A stretch of DNA of 64,000 nt from DATFVA01 sp963743325 (GTDB lineage Bacteria > Bacteroidota > Ignavibacteria > Ignavibacteriales > Ignavibacteriaceae): contig CAVUOZ010000010.1 of the NCBI GenBank assembly GCA_963743325.1, forward strand, positions 1-64,000, in the 5' to 3' direction. Shown here one piece after another: positions 43,697 through 53,286 of this stretch. Position numbers and translations under genes: made by a program. Under the pieces are notes generated by a model. The model worked only from the letters and a program-made list of their open reading frames with translations. It did no database searches and was not told where the DNA came from. Within the stretch, counting starts at the first letter, position 1. Each line of letters starts with the position of its first letter.

Positions 43697-45124
43697 ATGA
43701 GATATGGCCACGGGCTATTAACAGCAATATTATTGTCGTTCTTTTTTTATTGTAATATATATGCGGCTGATGTTTCAGCTGTGCAGGATACACTGGGTAA
43801 TACAAGAGCAGCAATACAAGTGGGTGAACATGCTCTGCCGTCTCCTTATATGGTAATTCCGTTTATCGTATTACTGTTGATGATTGCTACAGGTCCATTG
43901 TTTTATAAGCACTTCTGGGAAAGACATTATGCCAAGATGGCAATCCTGCTGGGTATTGTTACAGTGTTATACTATCTTATTTTTCTCAAAGATTACCTTA
44001 GCCTGCTTCATACTCTTACTGAATATATTTCTTTTATAGCATTGCTCAGTTCTTTATTTGTTGCATCAGGCGGCATACTGATTAAAGTAGATAAAAATGC
44101 CACTCCCTATGTAAATGTTCTTTTTTTATTGTTTGGTGCCTGTATATCAAATATCATAGGTACTACTGGTGCCTCTATGCTACTGATAAGACCCTTTATA
44201 AAAATGAACCGGGACAGAATTAAACCTTACCACGTTATCTTTTTCATTTTTATTATAAGCAATATAGGTGGCGCTTTGACTCCTATCGGCGATCCGCCAT
44301 TGTTCCTGGGTTTCCTTAGAGGAGTTCCCTTCTTCTGGGTAATAGACAATGTCTGGTATATCTGGCTGCCAATGGTTGTATTAATCCTGGCAGTATTTTT
44401 CGTTTTTGATTCATTGAACAGGAAGGATAGCGATCGGTCGGCAGAAACTAAATACTCGGGACGGATTGAATTTAGAGGTTACAAAAACCTTGTATTCCTG
44501 GCGGTGATAATATTTTCAGTTTTCTTAGATCCGGGTGTATTTGCATGGGTTCCGAACTTAAGTCCGTTTCCTCTTGGTATAAGAGAAATTATAATGTTCG
44601 CAGTTGTTTATTTATCATACAAACAAGCGGACGAAGATATACTCAGAGCAAATGAGTTTGATTTCGAACCTATTAAGGAAGTTGCATATCTTTTCATTGG
44701 TATATTTATAACTATGATTCCTGCCCTTCAGCTCATTGCCGAAGAAGCAAGAATTAATCATAATTTATTGAATGCAGGTACATTTTTCTGGGCAACCGGG
44801 ACGTTATCCTCATTCCTGGATAATGCACCCACATATCTGAACTTTTTAAGTGCGGCGATGGGCAAGTATGCTCTGGATGTTAATGTTAAAAAACATGTTC
44901 TTGAATTTGTCGTGCAGGATGATATTTATCTCAGGGCGATTTCCGTTGGAGCAGTATTTTTTGGATGCATGACTTACATTGGTAACGGACCGAACTTTAT
45001 GGTGAAATCCATTTGTGAAAGAGCAGGTATAGAAATGCCGAGTTTTTTCACTTATATGATCAAATATTCGATACCAATATTGATTCCATTGTTCTTTATA
45101 ATTTTCTTTATCTTTTTTCATTAA
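43697..45124 (+). CDS. NhaD/ArsB-type Na+/H+ antiporter inside the nuo operon
   Basis: A 475-residue transporter of the ion-transporter superfamily. A signal-like first segment (LLTAILLSFFFYCNIYAAD) precedes about 11 helices. Landmarks are CISNIIGTTGASMLLIRPFI, ISNIGGALTPIGDPPLFLGF and, in the second half, GTLSSFLDNAPTYLNFLSAA and CMTYIGNGPNFMVKSICERA. These are the paired re-entrant motifs (TTGAS, TPIGDPP, DNAPT, GNGPNFM) of NhaD sodium/proton antiporters. It lies 8 nt after nuoM and, with one small gene, separates nuoM from nuoN. It probably exchanges Na+ for H+ alongside complex I; a structural role in the complex is not shown. Confidence 0.85.
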   Translation: MRYGHGLLTAILLSFFFYCNIYAADVSAVQDTLGNTRAAIQVGEHALPSPYMVIPFIVLLLMIATGPLFYKHFWERHYAKMAILLGIVTVLYYLIFLKDYLSLLHTLTEYISFIALLSSLFVASGGILIKVDKNATPYVNVLFLLFGACISNIIGTTGASMLLIRPFIKMNRDRIKPYHVIFFIFIISNIGGALTPIGDPPLFLGFLRGVPFFWVIDNVWYIWLPMVVLILAVFFVFDSLNRKDSDRSAETKYSGRIEFRGYKNLVFLAVIIFSVFLDPGVFAWVPNLSPFPLGIREIIMFAVVYLSYKQADEDILRANEFDFEPIKEVAYLFIGIFITMIPALQLIAEEARINHNLLNAGTFFWATGTLSSFLDNAPTYLNFLSAAMGKYALDVNVKKHVLEFVVQDDIYLRAISVGAVFFGCMTYIGNGPNFMVKSICERAGIEMPSFFTYMIKYSIPILIPLFFIIFFIFFH

Positions 45125-45136
45125 AGGAATTTAATT

Positions 45137-45502
45137 ATGGCTGCACTGGATGAGATTTTAAAGAGCAAAGCCGGAGGATTGTATTATAGAAACAGGCTGA
45201 TACTTCCTTTCCAGGGAAATTTTCTTAAAATAGTCGTGGATGATGATATTATAACTGACTTTTCACCATCATCCAAGGACATTTATATCACTGAGAAAGA
45301 GAACTATACAGATATATATTTTAAGCAGTTTAAGAATTTAAAGGATGCAGTTTCAAAATACGAAGCCATCAAGCTGGTTCTTGTTGAGAAAGGGAAAGAC
45401 ATTTTTAATTTCGCTAATCATAAAAAGATAGCCATTTATCTTGAAGAGAAACACCAGGTAAAAATTGAAGAAACAGAAGAAGACATTTTATTTTTAGAAT
45501 AA
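45137..45502 (+). CDS. Unknown 121-residue protein between the antiporter and nuoN
   Basis: A soluble, charged protein: MAALDEILKSKAGGLYYRNR, then LPFQGNFLKIVVDDDIITDF, then YEAIKLVLVEKGKDIF and an acidic end (EETEEDILFLE). It has no membrane segment and no Cys/His cluster, and looks like a small alpha/beta fold. AAAGGAATT precedes the ATG; the gene is 12 nt after the antiporter. I recognise no family. Its place inside the complex I operon suggests an assembly or regulatory role for the antiporter or nuo subunits, but this is only position. Confidence 0.7.
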   Translation: MAALDEILKSKAGGLYYRNRLILPFQGNFLKIVVDDDIITDFSPSSKDIYITEKENYTDIYFKQFKNLKDAVSKYEAIKLVLVEKGKDIFNFANHKKIAIYLEEKHQVKIEETEEDILFLE

Positions 45503-45543
45503 TATAGTTTACATGCCGCCGGGCAGACCAGAGGATTAAAAAT

Positions 45544-46974
45544 ATGCTCAATAGTATTCAGGAATTTTATAATATACTTCCGCTCGTTATAATCGGTGCA
45601 GGAATTCTTGTTTCATTGCTTATAGAGATGTTCAGGAAGGAGAGTGAAACGGTTTTAGGATGGATTTCAGTCGTGATTTTTCTGGCTGCTGCACTCTATT
45701 CTCTGGCAACAGTTAATTCGGTTTCAGTCGTATTACAGAATATGCTTGCTACCGGGGGAACTGTTAACATATTTTACTTCATATTTACATTTGGCGCCGC
45801 ACTTGTCTGTCTTTTATCTATGGATTACCTGAAAAAGTATGGTGCTAATTATGGAGAATTTTATCTTCTGGTTCAATGTTCTGTGCTTGGTATGATGTTT
45901 ATGGCTGGTGCAAAAGATTTGTTTACAATATTTCTGGGACTGGAACTAATGTCAATCAGTTTTTATGCACTTGCAGGATTGAACAGAAAAAGACTCTCAG
46001 CCAACGAAGCCTCGCTTAAATATTTTTTACTGGGAGCATTTGCAACAGGGTTTACTGTTTACGGTATCGGGCTTATTTATGGTTCTGCCGGTACAACTTC
46101 AATTGAAGGAATTGTTTCAAGATTCCCTTCATTGTCGGGTGATTTCATTTTTATTACAGGAATTCTCCTTTTCTTAATAGGATTCTCATTTAAGATTGCA
46201 GCTTTCCCGTTTCACATGTGGGTACCTGATGTTTATGAAGGATCAGCCACAACAATTTCCGGATTGTTCTCAACAGGTGGCAAGGCAGCTGCCTTCAGTG
46301 CAATTATAGTCACATTGGGAACCATTTTCAGTACGGCATCACCGCATATATTTACTCCTTATCTTGCTGTTATCTCTGTTCTTTCAATGTTATTTGGAAG
46401 CATTGTAGCTATTATGCAAGATAACATTAAAAGGATGCTTGCTTATTCCTCTATAGCTCATGCAGGATATATGTTAATAGGTTTTGCAGCGGGAAATTAC
46501 GATGGAATAGCCGGTATAATTTTTTACCTGACAGCATATACTTTTATGAACCTCGGCGCATTCGGAATAGTCGCAATAATAGAAGGAGAAGATGAGACTA
46601 ATTTATCTATCCGATCTTATTCAGGTCTTGGTTCGAGGAGCCCATTACTGGCTGGACTGCTTTCAATATTTATGTTTTCACTTGCAGGGATACCCCCATT
46701 CGCCGGATTTTTCGGCAAATATTATGTATTCATTTCCGCCATTGAATCAGGTTTAACCTGGCTGGCAATAATTGGAGTAATTTCAAGCGTTATCAGCGTT
46801 TACTTCTATTTAAGAATTGTTGTTTTAATGTACTTCAATGATGCTGAAGAAGAAATTTCTCTTTCTCAGTCAAGTACAGGATTGCTTGCGGTTATTATTT
46901 CAGTTCTGCTGGTAATTGTTCTCGGTATTGCCCCGGGCACGATAATCGGATTAATATCCTCATTCTTGTCATAA
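45544..46974 (+). CDS. nuoN: NADH-quinone oxidoreductase subunit N
   Basis: The 476-residue third antiporter-like subunit of complex I. It has KDLFTIFLGLELMSISFYAL (channel Glu), ANEASLKYFLLGAFATGFTV, SFKIAAFPFHMWVPDVYEGS (channel Lys), KRMLAYSSIAHAGYMLIGFA and FSLAGIPPFAGFFGKYYVFI. Separation from nuoM by two other genes is unusual. It ends the operon here; nuoA to nuoI are not in the window. Confidence 0.95.
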   Translation: MLNSIQEFYNILPLVIIGAGILVSLLIEMFRKESETVLGWISVVIFLAAALYSLATVNSVSVVLQNMLATGGTVNIFYFIFTFGAALVCLLSMDYLKKYGANYGEFYLLVQCSVLGMMFMAGAKDLFTIFLGLELMSISFYALAGLNRKRLSANEASLKYFLLGAFATGFTVYGIGLIYGSAGTTSIEGIVSRFPSLSGDFIFITGILLFLIGFSFKIAAFPFHMWVPDVYEGSATTISGLFSTGGKAAAFSAIIVTLGTIFSTASPHIFTPYLAVISVLSMLFGSIVAIMQDNIKRMLAYSSIAHAGYMLIGFAAGNYDGIAGIIFYLTAYTFMNLGAFGIVAIIEGEDETNLSIRSYSGLGSRSPLLAGLLSIFMFSLAGIPPFAGFFGKYYVFISAIESGLTWLAIIGVISSVISVYFYLRIVVLMYFNDAEEEISLSQSSTGLLAVIISVLLVIVLGIAPGTIIGLISSFLS

Positions 46975-47066
46975 AATTTATTTTATACTTAAATTTCTGG
47001 CACCGGTTTAAAAGTTTAGTAAAGCAATTAAGCGAAAAACCGGCATTTTAATATTAGGCAAAGAAT

Positions 47067-48632
47067 ATGATACCCTTATTTTCAACGCAGCAAATTCGTG
47101 AAGCCGATGAATCGGCTATTAACGAGCTTAAAGTCCCCGGGATAGTTCTAATGGAAAATGCTTCTCTCGAAATTTATAACCACATTGAACTTGCTAGAGA
47201 AGAACTGAATCTCCGGAAGGGAATCGCACTTTTATGCGGTAAGGGAAATAATGGCGGAGATGGTTATGCAGCTGCCAGGCATTTTATTAATAACGATTAC
47301 GAAATCGCTGTAATTAAAATCGGTGAAGAAGACGAAATGAGTTCTGATTGTAGGACTAACTACACAATACTTAAAAATCTGGGAAGAAATAATAAAAACC
47401 TTGCTCTGCTTCAGTACAAAACTCTTAATGATTTGAAGAAGATTAAGAACTACCCGATTATTGCGGATGCAATGCTCGGCAGCGGGATAGAAGGAACTTT
47501 GCGTGAACCCTATAAATCAATTGTGAATGAAGTAAATAAATACAATGCTTTTAAGGCTGCAATTGATATTCCTACCGGGTTAAGTGCTGATAGAGGTTAC
47601 GCCGAAAATGGTTTTATAGCCGATCTTACAATAACACTTGGAGAGTTAAAAAAAGGCTTGTTTTTTGGGAACGGGGCGGTTAATTGCGGAGAGGTATTTA
47701 AAGGAAGTATTGGAATCGGTTTTTCAATATATGATAAATATGAAACAACGGAATATTTAATTGAACCTGAAGATGCCTATCAATTTTTGCCGAAGAAAAG
47801 GAAAGATGATTATAAATATTCTGCTGGAAAAGTTTTTACGATAGCTGGTTCGGGAGACTTACCCGGCGCTGCAGTATTGACTTCCAAAGCCACCCTGGTT
47901 TCCGGAACAGGGGCGTCAATTCTGGCTTATCCAAAATCAGTAAGAAGATTAGTGCACAAAAATATTGGCGAAGTGATTGTAGATGCGTATGAAGACAATA
48001 AAAATGAAATTTTAACTCTTGAAAACGTAAAAGAGTTAAACAAACGAATAAAATGGGCCGACACTGTCGCGATGGGTCCTGGACTAGGGAGGAAAAAAGA
48101 CACACAGGAAGCAGTCTTACAAATCGTAAAAGATAATAAATATAAAAATATTGTATTAGATGCGGATGCAATATTTGCCATAGGAGAAGATGGTTTTCAG
48201 CACTATGATTTGAAAAATGCAGTTTTGACTCCGCACCATGCGGAATTTGCTCATCTTATTGGTATGGATTTGAGTGAACTGGAAAAAGATATTTTGAAGT
48301 ACGGACATAGTTTTACTGAACTATCCGGGTCATATCTTGTACTTAAGGGAGCCCCGACAATAATTTTTACTCCCGGTGGCGATGCGCTTATAAACACAAC
48401 CGGGAATCCCGGTATGGCCAAATTTGGAACCGGAGATGTTCTAACAGGTGTAATTGCATCATTTATTGCACAGAAGAAAAACCTTGAAGAGGCAATAGTG
48501 GCGGCAGTGTACATTCACAGTTTATCTGCCGATTTATTATTGGAAAAATCCACTGAATTTGGTTATACGGCTTCTGATATAAGCAGGAATATTGCTTCAG
48601 CTATTAAATTTTTAAGGAAAACTTTTGCTTAA
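47067..48632 (+). CDS. nnrDE: Bifunctional NAD(P)H-hydrate epimerase / dehydratase
   Basis: A 521-residue repair enzyme for damaged NAD(P)H. The N-terminal YjeF_N epimerase domain (1-215) has LCGKGNNGGDGYAAARHF and ADAMLGSGIEGTLREPY, with AAIDIPTGLSAD. The C-terminal ADP/ATP-dependent dehydratase domain (about 230-521) has KVFTIAGSGDLPGAAVLTSK, MGPGLGRKKD, LDADAIFAI, LTPHHAEFAHLIG and GNPGMAKFGTGDVLTGVI. Lying just after the complex I genes suits a house-cleaning role for the NADH pool, though this may be chance. VanZ overlaps its end by 8 nt. Confidence 0.94.
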   Translation: MIPLFSTQQIREADESAINELKVPGIVLMENASLEIYNHIELAREELNLRKGIALLCGKGNNGGDGYAAARHFINNDYEIAVIKIGEEDEMSSDCRTNYTILKNLGRNNKNLALLQYKTLNDLKKIKNYPIIADAMLGSGIEGTLREPYKSIVNEVNKYNAFKAAIDIPTGLSADRGYAENGFIADLTITLGELKKGLFFGNGAVNCGEVFKGSIGIGFSIYDKYETTEYLIEPEDAYQFLPKKRKDDYKYSAGKVFTIAGSGDLPGAAVLTSKATLVSGTGASILAYPKSVRRLVHKNIGEVIVDAYEDNKNEILTLENVKELNKRIKWADTVAMGPGLGRKKDTQEAVLQIVKDNKYKNIVLDADAIFAIGEDGFQHYDLKNAVLTPHHAEFAHLIGMDLSELEKDILKYGHSFTELSGSYLVLKGAPTIIFTPGGDALINTTGNPGMAKFGTGDVLTGVIASFIAQKKNLEEAIVAAVYIHSLSADLLLEKSTEFGYTASDISRNIASAIKFLRKTFA

Positions 48633-49029
48633 CAGGCTTGAAAAAAATAAAAAATGGATGGTTTATTTTCCATTAATTATATACTGGTTAATTCTTTTTG
48701 TAGCGACAACTCTACCTGCTCAGGATTTGCCTAAGACAGGAGTGAGCGACAAGATTGAGCATTTCCTTGCATATTTAATACTGGCAATTCTTCTTAACCT
48801 AACCCTGATGTTTCAGAATAAATATTCCAGACTTAAGAAAAGAGCATGGTTTTATACCCTGATAGTCTGCTTAACTTATGCCGGGTTAGATGAAATACAC
48901 CAGGTATTTATACCTGGAAGAGACTGTGATTTACTCGACTGGTTATCTGATTCGGCAGGTGTTCTGCTGGGGTTGGGATTTGTAAGAATAATCATAAATT
49001 ATTTCAGGTATAAACCTCAAATAGGGTAA
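48625..49029 (+). CDS. VanZ-like membrane protein
   Basis: A 134-residue membrane protein with four helices. It has LPKTGVSDKIEHFLAYLILA, AGLDEIHQVFIPGRDCDLLD and WLSDSAGVLLGLGF; D-E-x-HQ-x-F-x-PGR is the VanZ-like signature. The start is a TTG at 48625 overlapping nnrDE; an ATG at 48655 (MVYFPLII) is possible. In this family the function outside teicoplanin resistance is unknown. Confidence 0.85.
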   Translation: MLNRLEKNKKWMVYFPLIIYWLILFVATTLPAQDLPKTGVSDKIEHFLAYLILAILLNLTLMFQNKYSRLKKRAWFYTLIVCLTYAGLDEIHQVFIPGRDCDLLDWLSDSAGVLLGLGFVRIIINYFRYKPQIG

Positions 49030-49292
49030 ATGAGTTGTTTAAGTAAATCGCAATAAATATTCCATTAAGCAGAGAGGTTAGATTTCAGTTATCTATCCCT
49101 CTTACACTATTACAACAATAAATATAGAATTAAATTTTTAAGAACTCATTTTAGAAGCTTTTTTTTCTACCTGTCTAGATTCAGCCCGGGCTTTTATTCG
49201 ATTGAGAAACTTAATTTCCCCGGGATTATATTAATAGTTTAAAAAATTCAATATTAATTTCTGATATTAAAAAAAATGATTATGGCTGATTA

Positions 49293-50324
49293 ATGGCAGA
49301 ACAAAGAGGGAATTCTGAAAATAGATTATGGCTGGTTCTTTTTGTTATCATACTTACTGTTTTTAATCTTTTTTTTATTTTATATATAAAGTATGATAAT
49401 CAACATCTCCCACTAACATACTTCAGGCTATATTATATAGGTAATCTCTTTAATCTTATTCTTAGTCTCATTTTAATTACCGGTTTAATATTATACATTT
49501 TTAGTAAGAAAAGTACTTTGTCTGCTATCTTCATTTTTGTTCTCGCAGGAATGATGACAATTTTTCTTTTTATTGCCTGGATTTTTTCAAAATCACAGAT
49601 TCCGCTGCCTGATATAACTATACTCAAGCAGCCGCTGGAAAAAATATTTGTAAGCGGATTATTTTTCATTTACCAATTCCTTCAATTTATATTAATATTA
49701 GAAATCTGGCTGAGCTTTTCCGGCAAATTAAAATTTATTTTTTTAAGGTCTGTCGTCGATTCGGTTCTGATTACCCTGATCCTGCTGGTATTCTCTTTTT
49801 TCTACTTGAATCTTAATAAAGCTCCAAAGACCGAGTTTTTCCTCAGCGGGAGCGGGATGAATATTGGAGTAGTGCTTGGTGCAGCTGTATGGACAAACGA
49901 ACCTAGTCCAAGTCTAAAATCGAGAGTGGACAAAGCGTTCAAATTATATCAGAATGGCAGTGTCCAAAAAATTCAATTAACAGGCGGAAATGCACCCGGT
50001 GAATTAAGCGAAGCCGAAATCGCTTATGATTATTTAAAGACGAAGCATATCAGCACAAACGATGTGTGGATTGAGAAGAATACTACTTCCACAACTGAAC
50101 AGGTTCAATTTATTAAATGGAAACTGAGCGCAAAACCGGATGTCAACGATATAATAGTAATTTCCGATTCTTATCATTTGCCTCGTGTAAAAGAGATAGC
50201 CAGCTTTTATTTGCTGGATATCAAGGTAGCACCTTCAGATCTTGATTTAACATACGAGAACAAATTATATAATAAAGTAAGGGAAAGTACCGCAATTTTA
50301 ATATTTTGGTTTTTTGCTATTTGA
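49293..50324 (+). CDS. YdcF-family (DUF218) membrane protein
   Basis: A 343-residue protein: five or so helices in residues 10-190, then a DUF218 domain (IGVVLGAAVWTNEPSPSLKS, RVDKAFKLYQNGSVQKIQLT, GGNAPGELSEAEIAYDYLKT, NTTSTTEQVQFIKW, IIVISDSYHLPRVKEIASFY). DUF218 proteins such as YdcF, SanA and ElyC act in envelope or vancomycin/stress phenotypes, and some bind S-adenosylmethionine. The extra N-terminal membrane block is longer than in YdcF and resembles ElyC. Gap 49030-49292 upstream holds nothing recognised. The end overlaps the region before leucine dehydrogenase. Confidence 0.82.
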   Translation: MAEQRGNSENRLWLVLFVIILTVFNLFFILYIKYDNQHLPLTYFRLYYIGNLFNLILSLILITGLILYIFSKKSTLSAIFIFVLAGMMTIFLFIAWIFSKSQIPLPDITILKQPLEKIFVSGLFFIYQFLQFILILEIWLSFSGKLKFIFLRSVVDSVLITLILLVFSFFYLNLNKAPKTEFFLSGSGMNIGVVLGAAVWTNEPSPSLKSRVDKAFKLYQNGSVQKIQLTGGNAPGELSEAEIAYDYLKTKHISTNDVWIEKNTTSTTEQVQFIKWKLSAKPDVNDIIVISDSYHLPRVKEIASFYLLDIKVAPSDLDLTYENKLYNKVRESTAILIFWFFAI

Positions 50325-50353
50325 CTTTTGTTTCAACTAATGGAGAAATACCG

Positions 50354-51466
50354 ATGGTTAATTTTGAAATTATAGAAGAATTCGATCATGAGCAGGTTGT
50401 CTTCTGTTCCAGCAAAAGTGCTGGTTTAAGGGCGATTGTAGCCATCCATAATACTACATTAGGTCCCGCACTTGGCGGGACTCGTATGTGGAATTACAAA
50501 AGTCACGATGATGCATTGAAAGATGTTCTCAGATTATCAAGAGGTATGACCTATAAAGCCGCAGTTTCGGGGTTGAATCTTGGCGGCGGTAAAGCTGTAA
50601 TTATAGGCGATTCCGCAACACAGAAAAACGAACTCTTGTTCAGAACCTTTGGAAAATTTATTGAAGGGCTTGCAGGAAGATATATTACAGCGGAAGATGT
50701 AGGTACTTCTGTGACAGATATGGAATTTGTAAGGATGGAAACGAAATATGTTACAGGTGTATCTAAAGCACTGGGTGGTTCCGGTGATCCGTCGCCAGTG
50801 ACAGCATACGGAGTCTTTGTCGGTATGAAATCCTGTGCAAAATACAAATGGGGTAATGATTCACTTGCGGGCAAAAAAATAGCTGTTCAGGGAGCAGGGC
50901 AGGTTGCCCGGTATCTATGCGAGCATCTATATAATGAGGGTGCGGAAATATTTCTAACAGATATTAACCATTTAAAGATAAAAAAGATACTTGAAACTGT
51001 TAAGGCACAGGTAATAAAACCTGAAGAGATCTACGATCTTGATGTAGATATATTCTCGCCGAATGCTCTCGGCGCAATTATTAATAATGATACTATAGGG
51101 AGATTGAAAGTTGATATAGTTGCCGGCGGTGCTAATAATCAATTGGAAAAAGAAGATATTCATGGTCCTATGCTCAGAGAAAAAGGAATTCTTTATGCTC
51201 CTGACTACGTTATTAATGCAGGCGGTCTGATTAATGTTGCAAATGAGCTTGAAGGATACAGGCAGGACCGGGCTTTAAAACAGGCTGAAAAAATTTACGA
51301 TGTAATTGGTAGAATTCTCGAAATATCGTCCAATGAAAATATCCCGACTTACGAGGCTTCAAATGAAATGGCCGAAGAAAGACTGAGAGGCGTTGGCAGG
51401 ATCAGTAATATGTACACCGGCCTGTCATCATTTTCGGGAAGGCTTGGTGAGTTGTTTCAAAGGTAA
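50354..51466 (+). CDS. Leucine (Leu/Phe/Val) dehydrogenase
   Basis: A 370-residue NAD-dependent amino-acid dehydrogenase that interconverts branched-chain amino acids and their 2-oxo acids, giving NADH and ammonia. The ATG at 50354 is chosen because TGGAGAAA precedes it; the frame is open further upstream. Landmarks are TLGPALGGTRMWNY, RLSRGMTYKAAVSGLNLGGG (ending KAVI, catalytic Lys pair), AEDVGTSVTDMEFVRMET, the Rossmann motif AVQGAGQVARYLCEHL and APDYVINAGGLINVANELEG. The Leu/Val rather than glutamate or phenylalanine type is likely but not certain. Confidence 0.92.
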   Translation: MVNFEIIEEFDHEQVVFCSSKSAGLRAIVAIHNTTLGPALGGTRMWNYKSHDDALKDVLRLSRGMTYKAAVSGLNLGGGKAVIIGDSATQKNELLFRTFGKFIEGLAGRYITAEDVGTSVTDMEFVRMETKYVTGVSKALGGSGDPSPVTAYGVFVGMKSCAKYKWGNDSLAGKKIAVQGAGQVARYLCEHLYNEGAEIFLTDINHLKIKKILETVKAQVIKPEEIYDLDVDIFSPNALGAIINNDTIGRLKVDIVAGGANNQLEKEDIHGPMLREKGILYAPDYVINAGGLINVANELEGYRQDRALKQAEKIYDVIGRILEISSNENIPTYEASNEMAEERLRGVGRISNMYTGLSSFSGRLGELFQR

Positions 51467-51538
51467 GAACTTACAACTACATTATTCATAATATTTTTAT
51501 AAATTTCTTTGTTCTTTATAAAGTTGGTGGTTGATTAA

Positions 51539-52021
51539 ATGACACAAATGTTTAGAAGAAGAATTGTTAGGGAAAAGGTCCTTCAGATGCTTTATGCATT
51601 CGAATTAAACAGTGATTCACTGCAATTGTTAACTGAAGCAATCATAACTGATTTAAATGATGCCGTTGATAAGAAATTTGCAAATGATCTCGTAGACAGG
51701 GTAATAAATCATCGTAAAGAACTTGATCTGAAGATAAAGGAACGGGTTGATAACTGGGAAATGGGGAGGATTGCATTAATTGACAAACTTTTACTGCGTA
51801 TGGGAATATGCGAACTTTTCTATTTTCCCGATATTCCTCCAAAGGTTTCTATTAATGAATGCATCGAAGTAGCGAAGATTTACAGTACTGCGGGCAGCGG
51901 TAAATTTATCAACGGAATACTCGATGCCATTCTTAATGAACTAAAACGGGATGGAAAACTAAATAAAAGCGGGCGGGGATTGGTTGAGGAAACAATTTCA
52001 AAACAGCCTCATAAAAAGTAA
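51539..52021 (+). CDS. nusB: Transcription antitermination factor NusB
   Basis: A 160-residue all-helical RNA-binding factor used in rRNA antitermination with NusE (S10). It starts RRRIVREKVLQMLYAFELNS and has FANDLVDRVINHRKELD, WEMGRIALIDKLLLRMGICE and PPKVSINECIEVAKIYSTAG (ending SGKFINGILD), the ordered landmarks of NusB. A short Lys-rich extension ends it. The MFS gene starts 6 nt later. Confidence 0.94.
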   Translation: MTQMFRRRIVREKVLQMLYAFELNSDSLQLLTEAIITDLNDAVDKKFANDLVDRVINHRKELDLKIKERVDNWEMGRIALIDKLLLRMGICELFYFPDIPPKVSINECIEVAKIYSTAGSGKFINGILDAILNELKRDGKLNKSGRGLVEETISKQPHKK

Positions 52022-52027
52022 TCTTTC

Positions 52028-53284
52028 ATGAAGGAACGAAGCAGAATTTTCGTCTGGACATTATTCGATTTCGCGAATACTGCTTTTTCTGTAATAATAG
52101 TCACTGTAATTTATTCTAAATATTTTTCAAATTATGTAACAGGCGGCCAAAGATGGCTATGGGGTCTGGCCGTTAGTCTTTCAATGGTCATTGCAGCTCT
52201 CCTTAGTCCCCCCCTTGGGGCGATTGCCGATGTTTCCCGGAACAGGAAAAGATTTCTTTTAATATTTACCTTACTTTCAGTTAGCTGTACAGCCCTTATG
52301 TTTCTTGTTAATAAGGGAGATATTCTTTTAGGATTTACTTTATTTGTCCTGGCTAATATAGGATTTGAAGCCGGGTTGGTTTTTTATGATGCTTTTCTTC
52401 CAAACCTGACCGAGAAGAAAAATTTTGGCAGAGTTTCCGGCTACGGTTTTGCAATGGGTTACATTGGAGCCCTTGCTGTCCTTTTGATTGTAATGGTGCT
52501 CTTGCCGGAAGCAGATTCTCCGGAGTATTATTTTTATATCAGGCTTTCGTTCGTAATTGCCGCTGGATTCTTCCTTTTCTTTTCCGCTCCGCTATTTATT
52601 TTTGTCAGTGAGCCGCGTGTTATTGAACCCGTTAGAAAAGACTTAATACAAAAAGGGATAAATAAAAGCTTCAGTACATTCAAGGCAATTTTCTTTCAGA
52701 AAAGATATCCCGCAGTATCCCGTTTCCTTTTCGCATTCTTTTTGTACAATGATGCAATAATAACCATTATCGCTTTTGCATCTATATTTGCCTCGAATAT
52801 ATTGAAGATGAATGATGAACAGATTATTTTATTTTTTGTGATAGTTCAGAGTACGGCAGTGCTTGGGTCATTTATTTTCGGAATTATTTCTGATCATGTC
52901 GGGCCAAAGAAAACAATCACGGTTACTCTGATTGTATGGATAATTGTTATAATCGGAGCTTTCTTTGTACAAACTGTCGGTGAATTTTATGTCGTAGGAC
53001 TACTTGCCGGTTTATCGATAGGATCTTCACAATCATGCAGCCGCAGCCTTATGGCATTATTAACTCCGCACGAACGAGAAGCAGAGTTCTTCGGATTTTA
53101 TGATGGGTTATTTGGAAAATCATCCGCAGTGGTGGGACCTTTTTTTTATGGGATTATTTCCGATCTATCCAATGAACGGTTTGCAGCCCTTGCAATAGGA
53201 TTATTTTTTATCGCAGGATTAATTATTCTGCAGAAAGTCCCGCTGCCTCTGTATGGAAAATCTACTTCTGAAATCCGGGCATAA
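52028..53284 (+). CDS. UMF1-family MFS transporter
   Basis: A 418-residue transporter with 12 helices. WTLFDFANTAFSVIIVTVIY, ALLSPPLGAIADVSRNRKRF, NIGFEAGLVFYDAFLPNLTE and GFAMGYIGALAVL match the UMF1/Atg22-like group, as do GLSIGSSQSCSRSLMALLTP and EAEFFGFYDGLFGKSSAVVG. Substrate unknown; amino acids or nucleosides have been suggested for relatives. The stop at 53282-53284 faces the CDF gene end 2 nt away, on the other strand. Confidence 0.88.
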   Translation: MKERSRIFVWTLFDFANTAFSVIIVTVIYSKYFSNYVTGGQRWLWGLAVSLSMVIAALLSPPLGAIADVSRNRKRFLLIFTLLSVSCTALMFLVNKGDILLGFTLFVLANIGFEAGLVFYDAFLPNLTEKKNFGRVSGYGFAMGYIGALAVLLIVMVLLPEADSPEYYFYIRLSFVIAAGFFLFFSAPLFIFVSEPRVIEPVRKDLIQKGINKSFSTFKAIFFQKRYPAVSRFLFAFFLYNDAIITIIAFASIFASNILKMNDEQIILFFVIVQSTAVLGSFIFGIISDHVGPKKTITVTLIVWIIVIIGAFFVQTVGEFYVVGLLAGLSIGSSQSCSRSLMALLTPHEREAEFFGFYDGLFGKSSAVVGPFFYGIISDLSNERFAALAIGLFFIAGLIILQKVPLPLYGKSTSEIRA

Positions 53285-53286
53285 AT

